NCBI RefSeq assembly: GCF_900101955.1
Contig: NZ_FNAQ01000011.1
Coordinates: 1-64,000, forward strand
Direction: 5' to 3'
Source: Desulfuromonas thiophila
GTDB taxonomy: Bacteria > Desulfobacterota > Desulfuromonadia > Desulfuromonadales > Desulfuromonadaceae
Length of the DNA stretch: 64,000 bases
The notes under the pieces were generated by a model. The model was not told the origin of the DNA. It ran no database searches and saw nothing but the letters and a program-made list of their open reading frames with translations. Each line of letters opens with the position of its first letter. The first letter of the stretch is position 1. A program made the position numbers and the translations under genes. Below, one piece after another: positions 35,357-44,168 of the stretch.

Positions 35357-38014
35357 ATGGATATCCTGACAACCCATGTCAATGCCGATTTCGATTGTCT
35401 TGGTTCGCTGGTGGCGGCCCAGCTGCTTTATCCGCAGGCGGTGACGGTCTTTGCCGGCGCCTGCGAACCGGCTGTGCAGGATTATCTGCGCCGTCACAAT
35501 GACTGCGGTCTGCGTCTGAAACGCTGGCGCGAGATCGACCCGGCGGCGGTACGCCGACTGATTCTGGTCGATGTCAACAGCACCGAGCGTATCGGTCCGC
35601 TGGCGGCGCTGCTGCAGCAGCCACAGGTGCGGCTGCATCTGTATGACCATCATCCGCCGGAGGCCAATCTGCCGACGGCTGAACGGGCGCGGGTCGAGCG
35701 GGTCGGTGCCACGGTTACGCTGCTGAGTGACGAGTTGCGTCAACGTCAGCTGACGCCGAGTGCTGAACAGGCAACGGTGATGATGCTGGGGCTGTACGAG
35801 GATACCGGTAATCTGCTGTTTCCCTCGACTACCACGGCCGACTATGAGGCGGCCGCTTTTCTGCTCGACTGCGGAGCCAATCTTAACCAGGTGGCCGATG
35901 CTCTCAACCGGGAGCTGTCGGCCCTGCAGGTGGAGGTGCTGCACCAGTTGCTGCAGTCGCTGCAGCTGGTGTCCGTGGCCGGGGTCGAAATCAGCCTGGC
36001 GCAGGCGGCGGTGGAACGCTATGTCGGTGATCTTGCGGTGCTGGCGCACAAACTGCGCGACATGGAGAACCTTGATGCCCTGATCATCGCCGTGCGGCTG
36101 GAGGATCGCGTGTTTCTGGTCGGGCGCTCACGCCTGCCCGGCGTCGATGTTGGCCAGATTCTGGGCCATTTCGGTGGTGGTGGCCATCCGGCAGCGGCTT
36201 CGGCGACGGTGCGTGACCTGACCCTGGTCCAGGTGATGGAGACCCTGCCACAGGTGCTGGCCAGGCTGGTGCGTCCCAACTGGACTGCCGCCCAGTTGAT
36301 GACAACACCGGTGCGGCATGTGGGTGCCGAACAGAGCCTGAACGAGGCGGCTGAGCTGTTGAGCCGCTATCATATCAATGCCCTGGTGGTGTGCGATGGT
36401 ACCGGCGGCCTGGTTGGTCTGCTGACCCGTCAGACCGTCGAGCGGGCGGTGCATCATGGCTTGGCGTCGGTGGCGGTGGCCGAGTATATGAGCCGTGAAT
36501 TTGGTCAGGTGACGCCACAAACACCGCTTGAGCAGGTGCAGCAGATCATTATTGACCAGCGTCAGCGTTTTGTGCCGGTTGTCGAGGCCGGTCGAGCGGT
36601 GGGCGTGGTGACCCGTACCGACCTGTTGCGCCATCTGGTGGCTCGCGGCCGTTCGCTGCGGCCTGATGCACCGATAGACGGCATTCAGCGCGATCGCCGT
36701 CATGTGTTGCGGTTGCTGGAGACGCGCCTGCCGCGTCGGATCCGTCAGTTGCTCGACGATCTGGCGCAGGTGGCCGAGGTCGAGGGGGTAAACATCTACG
36801 CTGTCGGTGGCTTCGTGCGCGACCTGCTGCTGGGGGTGGCCAACCTCGATGTCGATGTGGTGGTCGAGGGTAACGCCATTGCCTTTGCCGAAGCCCTCCA
36901 GCGTCAGTGCGACTGCCGGGTGCGACCGCATGAGAAATTCGTCACGGCGGTGGTGATTTTCCCCGATGGTTACAAGCTTGATCTGGCTTCGACCCGCACC
37001 GAATACTACCTGCAGCCCGGTGCCCTGCCGCTGGTGGAACAGGCATCCCTCAAGCTCGATCTCTACCGGCGTGATTTTACCATCAATACCCTGGCGCTGG
37101 CACTCAATGGTCCGCGCCAGGGCGAATTGACCGATTACTTCGGTGCCCAGCGTGACCTGCATGACAAGGCCCTGCGGGTGCTGCATAATCTCAGTTTCGT
37201 CGAAGATCCGACGCGCATGTTGCGGGCTGTGCGTTTTGAACAGCGGCTGGGTTTTACGTTGGGGCAGCATACGGCCCACCTGCTGCGCAGTGCGGTGCAG
37301 ATGGGTTTTCTGCAGCGGGTCAGTGCCAGCCGGGTGCTGCATGAACTGGTGCTGCTGCTGGGCGAACCGCAGCCCGGCCGTGCCCTGGCGCGGCTGGTGG
37401 AGTTGGGGCTGCTCGACGCGATCAGCGAGGAGTTGCGTTTTGATGACAGCCTGCAGCAGCATTTTGTCCAGGCTGGCAGGGCCATCAATTGGTATGAGCT
37501 GCTGCCCGAGGTGGCGCCGCTGGAACACTGGCCGGTCTATTTCTTGTGTCTGTTGGCTGATCTGAAAACCACAGCGGTCGAGCGTCTCTGTCAGCGGCTC
37601 GGTATGCCGCAGCGCTACCGTCGGTTGTTTGTTGAGCAGCGTCACGAGGCCTGGCCGCAGTATCACCAGCTTGAACGGCTGGGGCAGCGGGTTGAACAGT
37701 TGTGTGGCAGCGAACTGGCCCGCCTGCTTGATGGTCTGCCGGTGGAGCTGCTGCTGCTGGGCATGGCGCGAACCCGTCATCAGCCGGTGCGGCTGGCGTT
37801 TTCCCGTTATGTCACCGGATTGCGCTGTCTGCGGCCAATGCTTGATGGCCGGGATCTGCAGCGACTGGGTTGCCCTGCGGGTCCGCTGCTGGGTACCCTG
37901 CTGCGGCAGCTGCGCGATGCCCGGCTTGACGGCCAGGTACATACCCGGGAAGAAGAGCTGGCCTGGGTGCGTGTTCAGCTGGCGACCCGGGAATTGACGA
38001 AAGAAGAGCGCTGA
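35357..38014 (+). CDS. DHH-CBS-tRNA nucleotidyltransferase/poly(A) polymerase fusion
   Basis: 885 residues in three parts. The DHH phosphoesterase part (about 1-310) has THVNADFDCLGS, YDHHPPE and GHFGGGGHPAAAS. Two CBS motifs (about 315-430) follow. A class II nucleotidyltransferase part (about 460-885) has AVGGFVRDLLLG, DVDVVVEGNA, RRDFTINTLALAL and DPTRMLRAVRFEQR. This layout is known in Geobacter-like and some deep-branching bacteria, where such proteins act as A-adding enzymes or poly(A) polymerases. The start has no good ribosome binding site (AGGAGG lies about 40 bases upstream), but the N-terminus aligns with the family opening. Confidence 0.9.
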   Translation: MDILTTHVNADFDCLGSLVAAQLLYPQAVTVFAGACEPAVQDYLRRHNDCGLRLKRWREIDPAAVRRLILVDVNSTERIGPLAALLQQPQVRLHLYDHHPPEANLPTAERARVERVGATVTLLSDELRQRQLTPSAEQATVMMLGLYEDTGNLLFPSTTTADYEAAAFLLDCGANLNQVADALNRELSALQVEVLHQLLQSLQLVSVAGVEISLAQAAVERYVGDLAVLAHKLRDMENLDALIIAVRLEDRVFLVGRSRLPGVDVGQILGHFGGGGHPAAASATVRDLTLVQVMETLPQVLARLVRPNWTAAQLMTTPVRHVGAEQSLNEAAELLSRYHINALVVCDGTGGLVGLLTRQTVERAVHHGLASVAVAEYMSREFGQVTPQTPLEQVQQIIIDQRQRFVPVVEAGRAVGVVTRTDLLRHLVARGRSLRPDAPIDGIQRDRRHVLRLLETRLPRRIRQLLDDLAQVAEVEGVNIYAVGGFVRDLLLGVANLDVDVVVEGNAIAFAEALQRQCDCRVRPHEKFVTAVVIFPDGYKLDLASTRTEYYLQPGALPLVEQASLKLDLYRRDFTINTLALALNGPRQGELTDYFGAQRDLHDKALRVLHNLSFVEDPTRMLRAVRFEQRLGFTLGQHTAHLLRSAVQMGFLQRVSASRVLHELVLLLGEPQPGRALARLVELGLLDAISEELRFDDSLQQHFVQAGRAINWYELLPEVAPLEHWPVYFLCLLADLKTTAVERLCQRLGMPQRYRRLFVEQRHEAWPQYHQLERLGQRVEQLCGSELARLLDGLPVELLLLGMARTRHQPVRLAFSRYVTGLRCLRPMLDGRDLQRLGCPAGPLLGTLLRQLRDARLDGQVHTREEELAWVRVQLATRELTKEER

Positions 38015-38035
38015 GCGCCCGTTGCAGGAGAATGC

Positions 38036-38707
38036 ATGGAAGATATTCTGGTCAAATGTTCCATTATGCTGGTGCCGGCGCTGCTGGCGGTGACCGCGCA
38101 CGAACTGGCCCACGGCTACGCCGCCGACCGGCTGGGCGATCCGACAGCCCGGCTGCTGGGACGGCTGACCTTCAATCCGTTGCGTCATCTTGACCTGTTC
38201 GGCACCCTGGCGCTGCTGTTGGTTGGTTTTGGCTGGGCCCGGCCGGTGCCGGTCAATCCCGGCAACCTGCGCAATCCCCATCGGCACATGCTGTGGGTGG
38301 CCCTGTCGGGACCGCTGGCCAATCTGTTGTTGGCACTGGCTTCGGCGCTGCTGCTGCGCCTGCTGGCGCTGGTGCCGGACACCGCCGTGGTGGAACTGCT
38401 CAGTCGCCCGCTGGCGCTGATGGCGGCCTTCAGTCTCTACATCAACCTGATTCTGGCGCTGCTCAACCTGATGCCGGTGCCGCCCCTTGATGGCGGCCGG
38501 ATTCTGGCGGCACTGCTGCCGCCGGCCTGGGCCGCCCGCCTGCGCCAGATCGAGCCCTTTGGTCTGCTGCTGGTGATCGGGCTGATCTTTTTCACCGATC
38601 TGTGGTCGCTGCTGTTCGCGCCGGTGATTCTGGCGGCGGTGGCGCTTTTGGCCGGGCCGCAGGCGGCGGTGGTCGCCGAGGTGATGCGCTTTCTCTTCGG
38701 TGGCTGA
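38036..38707 (+). CDS. Site-2 protease family (M50) membrane metalloprotease
   Basis: 223 residues with about six membrane segments. The zinc motif HELAH is at about residues 23-27 (TAHELAHGYAADRLGD), and the third ligand region NLMPVPPLDGGRIL is intact. The small size and lack of a PDZ domain match the YwhC-like group. It begins 22 bases after the nucleotidyltransferase with CAGGAGAA upstream and overlaps scpA by eight bases. The substrate is unknown. Confidence 0.92.
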   Translation: MEDILVKCSIMLVPALLAVTAHELAHGYAADRLGDPTARLLGRLTFNPLRHLDLFGTLALLLVGFGWARPVPVNPGNLRNPHRHMLWVALSGPLANLLLALASALLLRLLALVPDTAVVELLSRPLALMAAFSLYINLILALLNLMPVPPLDGGRILAALLPPAWAARLRQIEPFGLLLVIGLIFFTDLWSLLFAPVILAAVALLAGPQAAVVAEVMRFLFGG

Positions 38708-39527
38708 AACCGCTGGCGCCGGGCACTATGCCGTGCGGTTGGAGCGGTTTGAAGGACCGCTGGACCTGCTGCTGCATCTGGTGCTGAAGAACGAGGTCGA
38801 TATCTACGATATCCCCATCGCCACCATCACCGCCCAGTATCTGGACCATCTGGCTCTCATGAAGGCTCACCAGATCGATGTTGCCAGCGAGTTTCTGGTG
38901 ATGGCGGCCACCCTGCTGCACATCAAGTCGCGTACCCTGTTGCCGCGTCCGCCGGCCGAGGAAATGGTCGAAGAGGTTGGTGAGGATCCGCGTGCCGAAC
39001 TGGTGCAACGCTTGCTGGAATATCGCCGTTACAAAGAAAGCGCCGCCGCGCTGGAGCGTTATCCCCAGCTGGGACGGGATGTTTTTGCTCGCCCGGCGCT
39101 GCCACCTGAGGTGTCGGACCTGGCTGATGAGGTTGCCAGTCCGGCAGCCCTCGATGTCAGCCTGTTTGACCTGGTGGAGGCTTTGCGGCGGGTGCTGCGT
39201 GAAAAACCGCCTGAACCGGTGCATCTGTTGCCGATGGCCCGCTATAGCCTGGCGCAGGCGCTGCACCGCCTGCGCCAGGCCCTGCAGGGACGACAGCGGC
39301 TGAGTTTTGCCGAGCTGTTCGCGCCCTGTCCCGATAGGGGCTGGGTGGTGATGTGCTTTCTTGCCATGTTGGAACTGGTGCGGTTACGCTGGCTGCGACT
39401 TGTACAGCTGGAAAGCGGCGGGGCTCTTTATCTGCAGCCGGGAGCGGCCCTGCAGCAGGGCCGCTGGCCCGACGAGGGGCTGCTGGCGCCCTTGCTGCGG
39501 CCGTCGATGACGAAGGCGGAACCCTGA
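38700..39527 (+). CDS. scpA: Segregation and condensation protein A (kleisin)
   Basis: 275 residues from a GTG inside the last codons of the protease gene. The N-terminal RLERFEGPLDLLLHLVLKNE and TLLHIKSRTLLPRPP are typical. ScpA bridges SMC heads in the condensin complex with ScpB, encoded next with a TGATG overlap. Confidence 0.94.
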   Translation: MAETAGAGHYAVRLERFEGPLDLLLHLVLKNEVDIYDIPIATITAQYLDHLALMKAHQIDVASEFLVMAATLLHIKSRTLLPRPPAEEMVEEVGEDPRAELVQRLLEYRRYKESAAALERYPQLGRDVFARPALPPEVSDLADEVASPAALDVSLFDLVEALRRVLREKPPEPVHLLPMARYSLAQALHRLRQALQGRQRLSFAELFAPCPDRGWVVMCFLAMLELVRLRWLRLVQLESGGALYLQPGAALQQGRWPDEGLLAPLLRPSMTKAEP

Positions 39528-40078
39528 TGGACCTGGCGGATATCAAGGCGCGACTTGAAGCGGTGCTGTTCAGCAGCGATGCTCCCTTACGTTTCGAACG
39601 GCTGGAACAGCTGCTGCAGATTGAGGGTGCTCCGCTGCGGCGGGCCCTGCAGCAGTTGCAACAGGACTGCCATCAGCCAGGACGCGGCCTGCTGTTGCAG
39701 GAGGTGGCCGGCGGCTTTCAGCTGCGGACGCGGCCGGAATATGCTCCCTATGTGGTGCGTTTGAGCCGTTCGCGGGCCCTGCGACTGTCGCCCGCAGCAC
39801 TGGAAACCCTGGCGATAATCGCCTATCGCCAACCCATTACCCGTGCCGAGATCGAATCGTTGCGCGGGGTTGATTCCGGCGGCATTGTCCGCACCCTGCT
39901 GGAAAAACAGCTGGTGCGGCTGGCGGGCAAGAAGGATGTGCCGGGCCGGCCGCTTCTTTATGCCACCAGCGCCCGTTTTCTCGAACTGTTTGGTCTGAAG
40001 GATCTGTCCGACCTGCCCCGGCTGCAGGAACTGGCTGGCGATGAAGACCCTGGTGTTCACCCGCAACTGGATTTGTAG
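39527..40078 (+). CDS. scpB: Segregation and condensation protein B
   Basis: 183 residues. Tandem winged-helix protein; IKARLEAVLFSSDAPL, ETLAIIAYRQPITRAEIESL and GRPLLYATSARFLELFGL are hallmark segments. It binds ScpA in the SMC complex. The start is coupled to the scpA stop; rluB follows four bases later, a common bacterial order. Confidence 0.94.
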   Translation: MDLADIKARLEAVLFSSDAPLRFERLEQLLQIEGAPLRRALQQLQQDCHQPGRGLLLQEVAGGFQLRTRPEYAPYVVRLSRSRALRLSPAALETLAIIAYRQPITRAEIESLRGVDSGGIVRTLLEKQLVRLAGKKDVPGRPLLYATSARFLELFGLKDLSDLPRLQELAGDEDPGVHPQLDL

Positions 40079-40081
40079 ACC

Positions 40082-40819
40082 ATGACCGCAAAACTGACAC
40101 AGCGGCTGCAGAAACTTATCGCCCAGGCCGGATTGGCCTCCCGCCGGCAGGCCGAGGACTGGATTGTTCAGGGTCGGGTCACCCTTAATGGCCTGCCGGC
40201 GCAACTGGGCGATCAGGCCGATCCGGCGCGCGATCGGATCTGCATCGACGGCAAACCACTGAAGATGGCCGAGCCGCTTCATTATGTCTTGCTCAACAAG
40301 CCAGTAGGCTATGTCACCACGGCCCAGGACCCTGAAGGGCGGGCCACGGTGCTTGATCTGGTACGCGAAGTGCCCGTGCGGCTTTTCCCTGTCGGACGGC
40401 TTGATCTCAATACCGAGGGGTTGTTGCTGCTGACCAATGACGGGCTTTTGGCGGCGCGCCTGCAGCATCCGCGTCATGGTGTCACCAAGGTCTATCGTGT
40501 CAAGGTGCGCGGCCAACTTGACGAGCAGCGTCGTCGTCAGCTGGAAGAAGGGGTGCGCCTGGATGACGGCCTGACGGCGCCGGCCCGCATCCGCCGTATC
40601 CGCCGCTCGGCCCACAACAGCTGGTTTGATCTGGAACTGCACGAAGGCCGCAACCGCCAGGTGCGGCGCATGTGCGAGGCGGTCGGCCTGGCGGTCAGTC
40701 ATCTGCAGCGTGTGCAATTGGCTTTTCTTGAACTGGCGGAGCTGCCCGTAGGTCATTGGCGCTATCTTCGTGCGACGGAGGTTGATCAGCTGCGGCGGCT
40801 TTGCGGCCTTTTTTCATGA
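40082..40819 (+). CDS. rluB: 23S rRNA pseudouridine synthase of the RluB/RsuA type
   Basis: 245 residues. An N-terminal S4 RNA-binding domain (LQKLIAQAGLASRRQAEDWI) precedes the synthase domain with the catalytic aspartate in PVGRLDLNTEGLLLLTNDG and the terminal HEGRNRQVRRMCEAVG. Its position after scpB supports RluB (23S U2605) over RsuA. Confidence 0.92.
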   Translation: MTAKLTQRLQKLIAQAGLASRRQAEDWIVQGRVTLNGLPAQLGDQADPARDRICIDGKPLKMAEPLHYVLLNKPVGYVTTAQDPEGRATVLDLVREVPVRLFPVGRLDLNTEGLLLLTNDGLLAARLQHPRHGVTKVYRVKVRGQLDEQRRRQLEEGVRLDDGLTAPARIRRIRRSAHNSWFDLELHEGRNRQVRRMCEAVGLAVSHLQRVQLAFLELAELPVGHWRYLRATEVDQLRRLCGLFS

Positions 40820-40900
40820 AGTCAGGTAATTCTATGAACGCAGGTAGTGGTTTAGCTTGTTAAATAAATGTTTTTGTTGGGGAAAATCCCGACAATGTGC

Positions 40901-40929
40901 TTGACTCCGACCGTCGGACTGTTTTAAGT
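40901..40929 (+). promoter_or_regulatory. Putative promoter with a dyad in the spacer
   Basis: TTGACT (40901-40906) and TTAAGT (40924-40929) are 17 bases apart. A perfect 13-base dyad, TCCGACCGTCGGA (40906-40918), fills the spacer, a position where a bound repressor or MerR-like activator could act. It lies 80 bases upstream of the TPR gene. Confidence 0.4.
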
Positions 40930-41008
40930 TAAAAAGAATTTTTATTTTCAGCTTCCATGCGTCTGCTGCACTGACGGCATTGTCCTGAATGCGACAACGA
41001 GGTAGAAC

Positions 41009-43060
41009 GTGGCAACGAAAGAAAAACACCTGGCTGCGGCCCAGAAATTTCTGCAGAAAAACAACCTGACGCGGGCCATTCGGGAATACGAGCAAATCGT
41101 TGAACTCGATGGCAGGGATTTCCGCAGTCGCCAGAAACTGGCCGAACTCTACAGCCAGACTGGTGAAGCGGAAAAGGCGCTGGGACAATATGAACAGGTG
41201 GCCCGTTATTACGCCGATCATGCGTTTTATCTCAAGGCCATTGCGGTTTACAAACAGATGCAGAAACTCAGCCCTGCCAGTGGCGAATACACCCTGAAAC
41301 TGGCACGGCTCAATGAGCAGCAGGGGCTGGTGGGCAACGCTCTGGCCGAATATCGCCTGCTGCTCAAGCAGCACGAACAGGCGCCGGATCTGGCTGCGGC
41401 GATTGAGGTGCTGCAGGCCATGCAGCGCCTTGATCCGGACAATTCCGCTATCGGTGTGCGTATCGCCAGCTACTGTGCTCAGCTTGGCCGTCAGCAAGAG
41501 GCTCACCAAGCCTTCTGGGCGGTGGAGCAGAAGGTCTCCGGTCAGGGCGATTTCAAGCAACTGCAGCGTCTTTACGAGTATTTCATGCAGCTGTGGCCGC
41601 AGGATCTTGCGATTCAGACGGGCTATGGCCGGGCTCTGCTGAATCATGGCGAACCCCTTGGTGGTGTGCAGTATCTGGCGGATCTGCATCGCCGCCATCC
41701 TGAAGCGGCCGAGGTGTTGTCGGCCCTGGCCGAGGGGCTGCGTCGCTGTGGCGAGTATCGTCAGGAGGCTGCCTGCCTGGCCAAGCTGCAGCAGTTGCAG
41801 CCTGGGGGACTGGACGTGTGCCGGCGTCAGGCCCAGGCGTTGATCGACGCTGAAGACTTTGAGGCCTGCTTTTTGTTGTTGGAACCGCAGCGTAAGGCTT
41901 TTTTTGCCGCCGGTGAGGCGGCCCGGATCAAGCCCTTTTATGAACGGCTGCGGCAGGAGGCGCCGGAAAATCGCGAGATTCTCGAAGCCTTGCGGGCGGT
42001 TTACGAAGAGCTGGGCGAGGGCGAGAAGCTGTTCGATGTGCTGTCCGAGGCGACCGCACCGCCGACTCTGGCGGCCGAAACGCCGGCCGATGTGCTTGAT
42101 TTTAATAGTATCGATTTTGAAACCCAATCGGCAGTGGGTGACGACAGTTTTGAGGACTTGGCCTTCGATCTGGTGGATGAGTCCGCACCGTCGGCTGCGA
42201 CCGAGTTCGAGGACCTGGCCTTTGATACCCTGGACGAGCCTGCTGAAACGGCACCGGCGCGGCCAGCGGCTCGCCTGGATTTGCGAGCTGAGCTGGAAGA
42301 GGTCGATTTCTACCTGCAACAGGGCCTGATTGACGAGGCTGCCCAGGCCTGTGACCGGCTGCAGCAGGCGGCACCGGACAATGACGCAGTTCGCCAGCGC
42401 CTGGAACAGATTGCCGGCCGGCGTCAACGGCCGGAAACAGCCACTGTACCAGGGCCTGTCACCACTTCTTCTGCGGCGCCCGCCGCCCTACCCACTTCTG
42501 CGGAGGTGCCGGAATCTCTGCCGCCGGCGGGTGGGACGGCTGAGGATTTGTTTGCCGACCTTGATCTGTCGTTGGGGGACGATTTTCAGCTGGAGGCAGC
42601 GACCGAGTTGGCCGATTCCCAACGGGGTGTTCAGACGGTGATCGCCGATGAGGATACTGATTCCGCCTACAATCTGGGCATTGCCTACAAGGAAATGGGT
42701 CTGTATGACGACGCTATCGCCGAATTCAACAAGGCGATGAGGGATTCGCGTCATCGGGTGGCCAGTCTTTGTCTCAAGTCGGCCTGCCTGGTCGAGCAGC
42801 AGCAATACGATGCCGCCGAGGAGGCGTTGACCCGTGGACTGTCCGACAGCGGCCTCACGCTGCAGGATCGTATTGTGCTTTATTATGAAACCGGCATGCT
42901 CTACGAGGCCTGCCAGCGCTATGCCGACGCACTGGCCAGTTATCAGGTGGTGGCAGATAAGGATGCGGATTTTCGCAATGTCCGTCTGAAGATTCGCGAG
43001 CTCAAGGCGTTGGTGGGAGACACGGAAACAGCGGCGGAGGAGCGGGTATCCTACCTGTAG
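41009..43060 (+). CDS. Large TPR-repeat protein
   Basis: 683 residues without signal peptide or membrane segment. TPR-like helices cover residues 1-345 and 525-680; the middle (about 350-510) is acidic and low complexity, with repeated EDLAFD motifs (FEDLAFDLVDES, FEDLAFDTLDEP). The GTG start has AGGT upstream. Similar TPR proteins with an acidic middle occur in Geobacter-like genomes next to an ExeA-type ATPase, as here. A scaffold role in envelope or pilus assembly is possible but unproven. Confidence 0.85.
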   Translation: MATKEKHLAAAQKFLQKNNLTRAIREYEQIVELDGRDFRSRQKLAELYSQTGEAEKALGQYEQVARYYADHAFYLKAIAVYKQMQKLSPASGEYTLKLARLNEQQGLVGNALAEYRLLLKQHEQAPDLAAAIEVLQAMQRLDPDNSAIGVRIASYCAQLGRQQEAHQAFWAVEQKVSGQGDFKQLQRLYEYFMQLWPQDLAIQTGYGRALLNHGEPLGGVQYLADLHRRHPEAAEVLSALAEGLRRCGEYRQEAACLAKLQQLQPGGLDVCRRQAQALIDAEDFEACFLLLEPQRKAFFAAGEAARIKPFYERLRQEAPENREILEALRAVYEELGEGEKLFDVLSEATAPPTLAAETPADVLDFNSIDFETQSAVGDDSFEDLAFDLVDESAPSAATEFEDLAFDTLDEPAETAPARPAARLDLRAELEEVDFYLQQGLIDEAAQACDRLQQAAPDNDAVRQRLEQIAGRRQRPETATVPGPVTTSSAAPAALPTSAEVPESLPPAGGTAEDLFADLDLSLGDDFQLEAATELADSQRGVQTVIADEDTDSAYNLGIAYKEMGLYDDAIAEFNKAMRDSRHRVASLCLKSACLVEQQQYDAAEEALTRGLSDSGLTLQDRIVLYYETGMLYEACQRYADALASYQVVADKDADFRNVRLKIRELKALVGDTETAAEERVSYL

Positions 43061-43087
43061 CCTGCAGCCTGGCAGTGGACGGAGTTC

Positions 43088-43993
43088 ATGAGTTATCTTG
43101 AGCACTTTGGTCTTGAGCGTGAGGCTTTTTCCAACGCTCCCGATGCCCGTTTCTATTTTGACAGTGTTCAGCACGGTCAGGCGCTGGTGCGGCTCAAGCG
43201 GGTGGTCGATGCCAACAAGGGCTTGGCGGTGCTGGTGGGCGGGATCGGCTCGGGCAAGACGACCCTGGCACGCCGCCTGCTTGATGGCCTCGATCCACAG
43301 CTGTATGAATCATCTCTGCTGGTGATGGTGCATTCGGGGGTCACCTCCGACTGGTTGCTGACCCGCATTGCCCTGCAACTGGGGGTTCGCCAGCCGGAAA
43401 CCGAGCGGCTGGCGTTGATCCGCCAGCTCTATGACCGGCTGCTGGAGATTGATGATCAGGGCCGACGGGCGGTGGTGCTGATTGATGAAGCCCAGATGTT
43501 GCAGACACGGCCGCTGATGGAGGAGTTTCGCGGGCTGCTTAATCTGGAGATTCCCGGCAAGAAGCTGCTCAACCTGCTGTTTTTCGGTCTGCCAGAACTG
43601 GAGGACTGCCTGCGGCTGGACGAGCCGCTGGCCCAGAGGGTGGCGCTGCGCTATTATCTGCGGCCATTGAGCGAAGAAGAAACGCTGGCCTACATCAAGC
43701 ACCGTTTGCGGGTTGCCGGGGCCGCCAGCATGGTGTTTTCCGCCGCGGCCGTGGCACAGATCTATCGCTACAGTACCGGTGTCCCCCGGTTGATCAACAC
43801 CCTGTGTGACAACAGCCTGTTTGAGGCGTTTCTGCAGCATCAGACGGTTGTTTCCCCGACTCTGGTCGAGGCGGTTGCTGGTGATCTGGGGCTGACACCG
43901 CAGTTGTTGGCGGCCGGCCAGCAGGCGGTGGCGCAGCATCTGAGCAAGATTGAATCCTTGCTGGCCCGTCTTGAACAACGGCGCGGCAGCTGA
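43088..43993 (+). CDS. ExeA/GspA-like AAA ATPase
   Basis: 301 residues. It opens YLEHFGLEREAFSNAPD, the standard ExeA-type start, with Walker A GGIGSGKTT, Walker B AVVLIDEAQML, and sensor segment ALRYYLRPLSEEETLAYIKHRL. These ATPases assist secretin assembly or type II/IV machinery, though similar ones occur in transposition modules (none here). There is no membrane or peptidoglycan-binding tail, unlike full ExeA. It lies 27 bases after the TPR gene with GGAG upstream and is probably co-expressed. Confidence 0.88.
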   Translation: MSYLEHFGLEREAFSNAPDARFYFDSVQHGQALVRLKRVVDANKGLAVLVGGIGSGKTTLARRLLDGLDPQLYESSLLVMVHSGVTSDWLLTRIALQLGVRQPETERLALIRQLYDRLLEIDDQGRRAVVLIDEAQMLQTRPLMEEFRGLLNLEIPGKKLLNLLFFGLPELEDCLRLDEPLAQRVALRYYLRPLSEEETLAYIKHRLRVAGAASMVFSAAAVAQIYRYSTGVPRLINTLCDNSLFEAFLQHQTVVSPTLVEAVAGDLGLTPQLLAAGQQAVAQHLSKIESLLARLEQRRGS

Positions 43994-44053
43994 GGCATTA
44001 CCGGTTTCGCTCCGGTTTGCGCCGGCGCCGATTGTTGTTGTTCCCGTTTTTCC

Positions 44054-44086
44054 CGGCCTGACGGTTGACCGTCGGGCCGTTTCTGT
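44054..44086 (+). terminator. Possible rho-independent terminator after the ExeA-like gene
   Basis: CGGCC and GACGG pair with CCGTC and GGCCG around a four-base loop; the T-tract is short and broken (TTTCTGT). It separates the TPR/ATPase pair from mutL. Confidence 0.5.
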
Positions 44087-44168
44087 CCCTTAGCGCTTGT
44101 CCCTTGTGACCGTTGACTCGACTGTTGGCAGACGATGTCTTGTCGCGGCCGGGACCAGAAGGCTTTCC

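Noticed and set aside
36128-38287. A 719-codon minus-strand frame opposite the nucleotidyltransferase fusion
   Set aside because: Composition is rich in His, Gln and Arg as expected from reverse reading of a GC-rich gene, and the plus strand carries clear motifs.
43088-43993. The ExeA-like ATPase as a transposition protein (TniB/IstB type)
   Set aside because: No transposase, terminal repeats or target duplication nearby; the N-terminal YLEHFGL...PFSN-type start favours the ExeA group.
44118-44150. TTGACT followed 17 bases later by TGTCTT as a mutL promoter
   Set aside because: The -10 match is only three of six and there is no other support.
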